Assembly (NCBI RefSeq): GCF_028769735.1 | Contig: NC_088171.1 | Location: 63,230,216-63,294,215 of the forward strand | DNA length: 64,000 bases | Direction: 5' to 3' | Source: Zonotrichia leucophrys gambelii | Taxonomy: Eukaryota; Chordata; Aves; Passeriformes; Passerellidae | In this document: in pieces, positions 1 to 9,800 of the stretch | How the letters are laid out: every line of letters starts with the position of its first letter | Position numbering within the stretch: the stretch's first letter is position 1 | Translations under genes and position numbers: made by a program | Notes under the pieces: model-generated | Database searches by the model: none | The model's input: only the letters and a program-made list of their open reading frames with translations | Told to the model about the DNA's origin: nothing

Positions 1-2900
1 TCAGTCACTGGGCACCGTGCAGCCTTCCATGTTTAAGCACACTGAGATATCCAACTGCTTCATATGTTTTGTCTTCCTTGAGGCCTGCCACTGTGCTGAC
101 TTGGCATGGGAATGACTGACGATGCCTGAAGCTATGAGTCTGGCATTTCACATGTTAGCAAAAGCCAGCTGGGCAGTTTGACTGCAGAAACAGTATTACT
201 GCAAGGGTGTGAGAGGAAAACATTCTGGGTTTTTTAGGGGTTTTTTGGGTGTGGGGTGGGGAGAAATGGGAAATAAAGAAGCAGTAAATGGATCATGACT
301 GCAAACTTTGCACTTGTTACTTGCTGGTTTATTATCAAGATGAAATAGAACCTGCTAAAGTAATTTTAATCTGTAAAGTTTATTTTAATAATGGGAATGA
401 TGGAGGGATTTATGTCTGGTGCTCATGAATTCCTAAGAAGGTTGTTCCACATGTAGATACTGTAGATGCCTGTACAAGTGTTCTGGATATTTGTAAAGCA
501 ACATGGTAAAAAAATGAGTGAAGTGAATGGCCTGCTGTATCTTTTCTTTGTTCCTTAGCAAGTGGATGATTGAGATACCTGGGACCTTACTGAAAGCTGC
601 TGTTCTTTCTTTGATTGTTGTGTACAGTAAGCGGACTCTCGTATTTTACTATTTACTGTAAAGAACTGTAATTTATATACTGCCATACTGTATTTAATTG
701 GTGCAGACCTGTTGTGTGTTAGAATACAGACTGTTTACTTGGGATTTAAAAAAAAAATGTTTTCCTTGTGTTTGGTACAATTAGGCTTCATGCTCAAAGA
801 GGGAGCTGTTTCTAGCTGGTGCTGCTCAGATGCAAAGGACTTGGTAAAAATGCAGAAGGATGGTGTGGTTGGAGTGGACGACTGGATGGTATGAACCCAT
901 CTTACCAATGAGCCTCAGAGGAGAATAGCAGCCCCTGTGGATACACATTCCTCACCTTCTGCTTTCCCCATTCCTCCCAGGAGAGGGAGTGAAGCCAGGA
1001 AACTCCTGCCACAGAACAGAATCCTGTGGGTCAAGGGGAGATGGGACAAGTTCCTGGAAGACAGACAAGAGAGGATCATTGCTAAATATATAAAGGCCTC
1101 AGCTGCTGACAGCTGGGAGGGGAATGTGGTGGAGGAGGCAGTGAAAGCAGGAGCTATGAAGTGCAGTGCACTTGCCCTTGACATGGCTTTTGTCCCTTTT
1201 AAGACTGCAGGATTCTTAAATGTCAATTGATTTTGAAATGTGTATCTTTGCAGAACAGTTCATGTTTCTGGTGTCCACAGTGAGTTGTTCTCACTGCATT
1301 AATGACACTGCTGCTGGAGGAAACTACTGTAGTAGAAAAAGATTTTATGCAGAATTATTTTATCGGGCACAGATGACTGTGGAACACTACCAGGTGTCAA
1401 TGCCAAACACCCCAGTGTCTTGAAGTTAAGTTTAGATGTTACTTTAATTTTTTTACAAACATTTTAGGAAATCTACTTACACATTGGCATTAACATATTT
1501 GTCCAGGACCAGTACAAACAATTTTGAAAATGTGTGGCCATTTTCTTATGGCATACATTCAGTAGTTACACCAGGTTAGCATCAGCCAGCATCAGCTGGG
1601 CTCTTCATTGTTTCAGACCGCTGAGAATACAGAATGCACGATTGATTGCTTCAGAAACACTGGGATAATTGTGCTCTTGGAGTAGGCAATCTGTATATGC
1701 CAAAGAGACCAAAGCAAGCCAACCTTGTGTCCTTCTGTACCCATTTCACATAACCTATGCCATTGTGAGTTCTGCTGCTATTAAAAGATCTGTACTTTTG
1801 CAAACTTTGCACATTAACATGCCCTGCCCTGGGCTGGTGTAAAGTTAGAAGGAGCACAGCTAACTGGTGCAATGATGTGATAGGAAGACGAAAGCTCTTT
1901 GGTTGATGCGCTCCTCAAAACTCTAGTACATAAACAGAACTGGTTTTTTCCTGTTAGCAATGTTAAACTAGAATTTTGCTGTCTTGAACTTTGGATTCCA
2001 AGTGGAAGAAAATTGTGGTGATAGTGCAACTGTGAATTGCTTTTTTTTCTTTTTAATTTTAACTAGCAGCTGCCTAGTAAGCATAGTGTACAGTCTGTAG
2101 CAAGATCTCAGTTTTCAAAAAACCAAACACCAGTCATGATACTGAATAACATTATGCAGAGCCAGTCCCTCATTCAACAAACCTGCCATCCTGTTTGTTT
2201 TCCCAATCTGCACAGAATTAATGGATTTTGACATCAGGGTCATTAGAATGCTAAGTAAGATGACGCTGGCCTTCACCTTGTTTTCTGAGTGTATGATGTG
2301 CTGTTTTTCGAGCACACTTGCCTTTACGGAGACACGGAGTGCTCAGGGAACAGCTGTGACAGCCCAGCAAGCACCAGCACAAGCGTTTAGCTGGCACCAC
2401 TGACTAACAACAACATTTCCCGCACCAAAGGCTTCCTTCGAGTTTGCAGCTGGAGGCAGAGTACGGAGTGCTCTAAACAATAACAAGTGCCATGGAACAG
2501 GGCAGCGAGGGAAAGCTCGGCTGCCATCTCTGGGAGCAGCTCTGGCTGTGCCCTGCCCTCAGGCGAACCCGCTCAGGTAACTCCTCTGTGCCTGCAGGAG
2601 AGGCAGACAGGAGCTGCCCCGGGGCTGGACAGGCTGCTGGTGGATTTGAAAGAGCACGGTGGGACTTGTCTTTCAGCCTTTCCCCTCTTTGGGTGCATGT
2701 TTTGGGGGCTTCTTCACCTGCTTAGCTGGTAATTTACAGAATCCAAAGGGAGGGGGGAATATGTGTCAAAACCTTTGACTGAAAAGGACCGTAATGATTT
2801 ACGGTTGTTGGGGAAGAGCGGAGAGGAGGCGGCTGGATGAGAGCAGGCGCTGCCTTCTTTATGCAGCAAAACATGCTAAAAACAGAGTTCCTCATTAAGG
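1..2900. other. Intergenic flank upstream of SIRT5
   Basis: I see no gene here. Short open frames (for example 937-1230 plus and 2115-2315 minus) have no recognisable family and no convincing splice context. The stretch is AT-rich with T-runs and ends at a run of 17 A at 2902-2918, just before the CpG island. In human the neighbour on this side is GFOD1, but none of its protein is encoded here. Confidence 0.5.
227..261 (+). other. G-quadruplex-type motif
   Basis: Five G-runs of three or four lie at 227-229, 237-240, 247-249, 253-256 and 258-261, with loops of 7, 6, 3 and 1 nt. This satisfies the usual G3+ N1-7 pattern. No promoter or gene is recognised beside it. Confidence 0.45.
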
Positions 2901-2929
2901 GAAAAAAAAAAAAAAAAAGTGTGCTGTCC

Positions 2930-3560
2930 AACGGAGCGGAGTTTTCATCCGTGAAGGCGTAAACTGCGAACGCCCGAGGGTGGACCGCAGAGAGGGATGA
3001 CGCTGGAAAGCCATCCAGCTTTCCTGACCTACTTGCGTCTCATCCCAGCTGGTACGTGCGCGCTCCACAGGGCGCAGGGACAGCGCAGCGCCGGGAAGCG
3101 GCTCCCGGCTGCCTCCCGTGCATCCATCCACGCCTCCATGCCGCCTTAACCCCGCGGCCCTTCCCCGCGGGAGGGCGGAGCGGCGCAGCGCGGGGCGGGA
3201 CGTGCGGCACCTCACGCCTCGGCCTCGGCCTCAGCCGCCGCCGCCCGGGGTGAGTCGCAGCGGGCGGGCCCCGAACTCGCGGCCCCGGGCCGGCGTGAGG
3301 GCCCGGCGGGCGGAGCCCCGACCTGAGGGCCCGGCGCTCGCCGCCTCCCCCTCGCCGAGGCTCCGCCTGCCCGCGCTGTCCCCTTCGCCCTTCTGCGGGC
3401 CGGCAGATGCACGTAGGCTCGCAGCCCGCCGAGGCTCCGTCCCTTGCTTTTCCCCCTTCTTCTTAAAATGCCGGTGGTCCTGGGAGCTGCCTCGGGTTAG
3501 CAGCGCAGTTCGGGAGCGTCGCGTAAGTTGAGTGTCGGCCGAAAGCGCCGCTCTGGAGCG
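2930..3560 (+). promoter_or_regulatory. SIRT5: CpG-island promoter of SIRT5
   Basis: Base composition switches abruptly from AT-rich to dense CpG, with GC boxes around 3165-3205 such as GGGGCGGGAC. It lies just upstream of the first SIRT5 coding exon and contains a good donor (GGTGAGTC) at 3250. No TATA box is evident, as expected for a housekeeping mitochondrial gene. The transcription start cannot be placed exactly. Confidence 0.7.
3100..3249 (+). other. SIRT5: Probable SIRT5 non-coding exon 1 (5' UTR)
   Basis: The donor GTGAGT begins at 3250, inside the CpG island. The next strong acceptor is at 3760, followed by 24 nt of leader and the SIRT5 ATG. Human SIRT5 also starts with a non-coding exon. 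The left edge is a guess; only the donor end is read directly. Confidence 0.45.
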
Positions 3561-3784
3561 GGGCTGATCCCCCCGGTTCTGAACAAAAGCGGTGATCCTG
3601 GCCCCAGGGTCTCGGGCTGGGGTGATTCTGTGTTCTGCAGGTGCAGGAGGAAGCCGTGAGGAACGCTCGCACCTGGTTCTTTAGGGAGAGCCCCTGACAA
3701 GAAGGTGGCAGAAATACGCACCCTGGCTGGGCCGCTGATGTTTGATTTATTTCTCCCCAGGTGAAACACTTCCGAGGGATCCTG

Positions 3785-3899
3785 ATGTGTCTCTTTCAAT
3801 CTACCGCTAGAAGGTTGGTTTCCCAAGTGCATTGTGGACTTAAGGCCTCGTCTTCAAAGAAACAGAAGTTTTGCTTGGAAATGGCCCGTCCCAGTTCAA
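3785..3899 (+). CDS. SIRT5: SIRT5 coding exon 1 (start codon, targeting region, aa 1-38)
   Basis: The acceptor TTCTCCCCAG ends at 3760, giving a 24-nt leader before the ATG. The exon encodes the Arg/Lys/Ser-rich presequence and the start of MARPSS. The donor GTAAGA follows at 3900. Codon 39 is split A|AC and reads Asn, where human has Ser. Confidence 0.92.
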
Positions 3900-6800
3900 G
3901 TAAGACGTGTATTTGTTTGCTTTAGCACCCCGGACAGGTTTTTAAGGTGGAATTGAAGTGCTAGGTTTTATGTGCTAGGTGAAATCCATGGCTTACTTAA
4001 AAATGTTTAAAACAGTGTGAAGTTGCTTTATTTGTCCCCCAGAATAGTAAAATTACCTTTCTGTGTCCATTTTCTGTAGAGTTCCAAAAACCCTTGCAGT
4101 CAGCATGGTTACAACATAAACACGTTTTTAATGTTTATAGTCTATGCACATAAGTATGCAATGGTTAATTGCATTTCCCTTTCATAATGCTAATGAGTAA
4201 TAAAACTAATTCCTCATTTCTTTATACAAAACTGGGCCTTGAGCATTTGTAGCAGTTCAGGAGCCCTGTTCAGGCTAGCAGTTAAGGCTGACCTCTTTGC
4301 ACCTGTTTGGGGGTATTCTGGTTTTGTTTTTCAATTTGAGAATGTGCCTTAACTTGAAAACTGCACACAGGTACTATAGCAACCCCCTGATGTTGGGTAG
4401 CTGAGGCAAACTTGCTTTTTCTGCTGCCTTGAGCATCAGCGTTTGGCTGCTGCCAGAGACCTGGCTGGGAGGGCTTTTGGCCTGAGCTTTACACATTCAG
4501 GGCTTGTGAGGTTTGGTTTGCAGCAGCAGTTGGGGCATCAGAACTGCAGCGTTCTCTGCCCAGTCCTGTGGCTCTATGCTGTGGCTCCTGGGACCTCTCA
4601 GTGGCTCTTCCTCCCTACAGGAACTTACCTGCCTTTGGGTGGGCTTTTCTATGTGTGGAGGCAGGGAGGGGGTAATTTTGGTTTTTATTTGAAAGATCAC
4701 TGGTAAATTGTGGGGATTAGGGTTGTGGTGAGCAGCTCAAAGTTCAGCTGGAGGCTGCTCACTCATGGGATACCATAGGAGCCTGTACCTAGGCCAGTGT
4801 TGTTTAACACCTTCATTAATGGACAGTGGACCAGAGTGTATCCTTGGCAAGCTTCCATATAATATGAAGCTGGGAGGAGTGGTTGATACTCCAGAGGGTC
4901 CAGCCCCTGGGAATAAATAGCCCCAGGCACTAGGACAGGCTGGAGTGACCAGCTGGGCAGGAAGTCCCTGGGGATCCAGTGGGCACCACATTGCCCTTAA
5001 GCCAGTGATGAGCCCTTGTGGCAATGAAGGCTCCAGGGCATCTTCTCAATGCATAAAAACAAGGGTGGTCAGACAATGATTGAGTTGTGCAGGAAGGTTA
5101 TGGAGTCTCTATCCATGGAGACATCAAAAGCCACCCCACAGGACACAGTCCAGGGCTCTGCCTGATCCTGCTTAAGCAGAGGGGGTTGAACAAAACAATC
5201 TCCAGAGGTCTGTTCCCACCTCAGCCATTTTGTCATTCTAACCTGTCTTGCTTTAAAAATCATATCTGAGGTAAACTGCAAGAGATTTTTTTTTATCTGT
5301 CTGTAGCTAACCTGTTCCTGTTTAATCTTGTCTTGGCTCACATAAAAAGGCAAAGGAAATTTTCCATCTTTTTCCCAAACTACCATGCAGGGAAAAATGG
5401 TGGGAATAACACATTTAAAAATATAAAATACAGCTGCAAACTTAGAAAACAGGAAAAATGCCTCAAAAGAAAGCACATTTTCCCAAATTACCTTAATTTT
5501 GAAGGTGATACTTTGTGAAAAAAAATCCAAACAAAACCAACAACAAAACAGAAGTATTTTTTTTCATCTCAGGCTCTTAAGTAACAATTAGGAAGCAAAC
5601 TGTTCCTGGGTGGTGGTGCCAACAGTTATTATTGGTGTAGCATCCAGTGTGGGGTTTTAGTTAAAGGCTCTGCCTTTCCAGTTTTGATTATAATCATGTT
5701 TGGCACATGTTGCCCTACTGAGCCTGCTCAGACACTTATTTTGAGGATCTCCAGGAACTGCCCTTTAAATTCCAACATACAAGAAGCTCAGGAGCCAGTA
5801 GGTGTTCCGAAATTGAAGTCATGGCAGGTGTGTATGGAAGCCATGTCTGGATGTGTAAGTGTGGCCTCTGAGGGCAGAGTGTGAGTGCCTGAACAGCTCC
5901 TTGTTTCCCTGCCCTGGCACAGACATGGCTGATTTCCGAGAGGTGTTTGCCAAGGCCAAGCACATCGCCATCATCACCGGAGCCGGGGTCAGCGCCGAGA
6001 GCGGCGTGCCCACCTTCAGAGGGGCTGGAGGCTTCTGGAGAAAGTGGCAAGCCCAGGTAGGTGCTGGTGGCCGTGTCTGCACAGCTGTGCCTCTGTGTCC
6101 GTCACACAGGTGAGCATGGAGCGTCGGGAACAGCTGGAGGAAGAGGGTGGAAGGTCTCCCATGGCAGTGCAGCAGGGACGGAGCTCTGCCTGCAGCAGCC
6201 TCTGCAGCTCTTCTCCGTGCCCTTGGGGATCTGCTTCTGTCCTTCGGTTTATCATTTGCTTGGGAAATACAACATTCTTGCAGGCAGCTCTGGGTCTTTC
6301 TGCCATCCTTGTTTTCCTGCAGTTCAGCTGTTTGCTCATCTTTTGACACCCTCACTGTTTTCCTACCATGTGGGGCCTTTCCTGTTTTAAACTCTTTAGC
6401 GTTTAAAACAAACCAAAATATCAAAGGAAGAACTGACAATAGAGACTGGTTTTCTTTTAATCTTGGTGTCTCATAACACCCTTTGAAAATGCTTTAGGAC
6501 TTGTTTTATTTTGGGGCAGGTTCTTTAATTCTCCCACAGGCTGTCTCTCCTTCTGGAATGATCTTGCCAGCACTGGGATTTTGCCTGGAATGGTCTTGCC
6601 TGCCAAAGGGGTGGGAGAGGAGGTGGGAGCAGACACTGGGAGTACAGCTGAAGGCACCAACAATGTGAGCTCTGTGGGGGCCTCACGAGTCTCATCCTGC
6701 TGGTGCTGCAGGTGTTTCAGCAGCTGTTCTGCTGTCAGTACCTGCTACCCCAAATGCTGCAATCACCTGCTTTCTTTGTGGCTTTTAATTACAGCACTCC

Positions 6801-9800
6801 TGAAAGATCTGATGAAGCTAAAAATGTGTCAGAGACATGAGTTTTTGAAACTGGTTTGAATCTAAAGATGAGGGTTTTTGCTTTCAGTGACCATCAATTC
6901 AGATAAAGCATGTGTGTGTATAAATGTTTGGTCCTGCTGCATCAGAAACTTGCATTCAGTTTCTCTGTCAGTGGAATTGTGCACTGAGGTGCTGGACTGA
7001 GCTGCACCTTGTTTTTGAGAACGAGAAGCCAAAATTAAAGTTACTGTGAAAAGCAGCTTCAATTTTACCTGCACACAAAATACAAGACATTAGACTTTGG
7101 TTTTGACAATGGATGTAATTTGGCTTGTGTTACACTTAAAGCAGAAAAGAAATTCATAGCAAAGGAAATACATTTACTTGATGCTGAGTTTTATGGATGC
7201 TGTGGAAAAGAGTTGTGGTTGCCAAAAAAAGGATGTGCACTGGAATATCTCATCTTGCTTTGTGCTAAGCCCCTAGTAGTTTGGTAGGGCAGCACAGAGG
7301 ATGGTTGGAGTGTAGTGTAAGCCCATGTACCACACGATTGTTGTAAGTTATTTCCTCTTTTGATCTGACGCTTTGACTTGTCCCCCCTGTAAGGGCCGTG
7401 GAACAATATTCTTATCAACTGCATTTGGTTATAGATAATCTGCTTTTTGATGACCTTGTGATGCAGGCAGTATAAATGCAGAGGTGTAGAAATGCAGCAG
7501 TATAAGTGGCAGAGATGCAGCAAGCTTCATCTGGGGAAGGGATTCTTCTTTCATAGTAGGATGACCTGTTACATCTTTTGCAGGAGCTGGCTACTCCAGG
7601 GGCTTTTGCGCGAAACCCTTCCCGTGTGTGGGAATTCTACCACTACCGGCGGGAGGTGATGCTGAGCAAACATCCCAATCCAGCCCACATTGCCATCGCA
7701 GAGTGCGAGAAGCGTCTCAGCAAGCAAGGAAGGAGCGTTGTGGTCATCACGCAGAACATTGATGAGCTGCACAGGAAGGCAGGCACCAAGCACCTCTTAG
7801 AAATCCACGGTAGGAGCTGGCTCACATGTCTGCCACAGGCCAGGAAACCTGGGGTGGGGAGTGGGAAGAAGGGAAAATGGGATAAGTACAGAGAGGAAAG
7901 ATTTTTGTCTTTAAAATTACATAATTTGCATAAAGTTATTTACAACAACACCCTGTGCTCCTTTGGAAGTTGTTTCAGGTACTTTGTAGCCTCTCTTTAT
8001 TCCTCACCTTTAGGATCACAGAATCTCATCTTTCTGTTTTTAATGGATTCTGACAGTACACAGGAAATGGTTCTCCCTTCTTGCTTGCACAGTTTTCCGC
8101 AGATCCACTTAAATTCATGTGGCTGTGACACCTGGCTGGTTTCACTTAGGAAAGGGGAAAACAATCCTCAAGGATTCCACTGTGTGGTAGGGGTGGTGTC
8201 TGACTGCCACCAGTAAATGGTGTATTGGCAAGCCTGGCCTCACCAGGTGTTTTCCCTCTGTCCTGTTCTCACTTGTGCACTTCTTGGCTACAGGAGGACA
8301 AAGGGACTGGAAACAATTGAGATTCCCTTACCTTTCTTTCCTGCAGCCAGTGGCCCTCCCCCTCTCTTCCCTGTAGTCAGTGGCATTCCTTACTCCCACA
8401 AGGTGCCAGAGGAGCACATGGCAGGTGCAGCACCCTGGGGTCAGCGGGGGTTTGGGATCTGAGGAAGTGTACAGGTGTGGAGAGGAAGAGGGTGTGGAAG
8501 CCCTTCTCCATCCCTGGAGGTGACCCTACTCGTTTTTTCACTTCTCAGGCCCTGCCACAGGGTAGAAGTCTCCCAGGACAAAGACCCATCCTGGTCCTCC
8601 AGTCATGTGATGCTTTTTAACTCAAGCATCACTAAAGGTGTAAATGGGATTTCCCACCACCACTTTTGTGCTTTGGACACAGGAAACGTGCACAAGCTGT
8701 TTAGCAGCTGTGGACCCAATGAAGTCTTGACAAGAGTTTAATTTTGGTTATTTGTATTCCTTACGAAATGGACACAATTTTTAGCTCTTGGCTATATTAC
8801 ACATCTCGACAGCATGTTAGTAATGCTACAGAAGTTTTGGGGGTGGAGTTTTGCATCAAACAAAATGGTGTTGACCAGCATATTTTATTTTTTCAAAAAA
8901 ATGTTTCTGATGTAAGAGGAAAAGCAATAAACAGAAATCATCTCCCTCAGTGATATTTTAAATTATGACTTTCCTGCAAAATATGTTATGGGACTGTGTA
9001 TTCCTCATGTCCTGAGGCAGAACAAGGTGGCACAGTGGGACTGTCTTTGCTGTTGCATTCCTGTTGTAAGTTACCTGCAAGGCACAGCCTTCAAGGTCTG
9101 TAAAGAGCAGCTGTCCAGGATAAACACAACCACTTGCCTGCACAGCCACACCTCAGAGCCACTGCTTCATCCCTGATGTTTTCTCTTTGTGTGTTCCAGG
9201 TAGTTTATTTAAAACTCGGTGCACCAGCTGTGGAAACGTAGCTGAGAATTACAAGAGCCCGATCTGCCCCGCACTGGCTGGGAAGGGGTAATCCATTCTT
9301 TCTTTCACCACTAAAAAAGGAAGTGAGCAGGGGGATGGGCCAGGCATATACTCAAAGATTTTTTAGGACTTTTTTCCCTTTACATTTCACCAGACCTTTA
9401 GATAATTACATAAATAGTTGTTGTGCCTTTGACAGTTTTGGCCAGCTTATTAAAGTTGCTCAGCTTCAGGATAATTCTGGACAAATTCCTGCCTGCCTCA
9501 TGTATGGTATTTTAGGATTGTAGTAGGTGTTCAAGTTGGCTGAAGTTGCAGATTCTTTGATTGGAGGGTGTGCTTTAGAGAATATGAAGGTTTTTAGAGA
9601 ATGTTAAGTTTTTATTAATCTATAAAATACCTTTTGTACTGGTGAACATGTATTTCCATTTTGTGACTACAGGGCTCCAGATCCTGACACAGAGGATGCT
9701 GCCATTCCAGTTGAAGACCTTCCTCAGTACGTATGGACCACTTTGTTGGGCTGTTACCTCTTCATGCTTTGTGCATCTCAAAGCTTCATGTTACTGTTCA

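Noticed and set aside
937..1230. 97-codon plus frame upstream of SIRT5
   Set aside because: No recognised homology, a similar frame exists on the other strand over the same bases, and there is no nearby promoter or splice signal.
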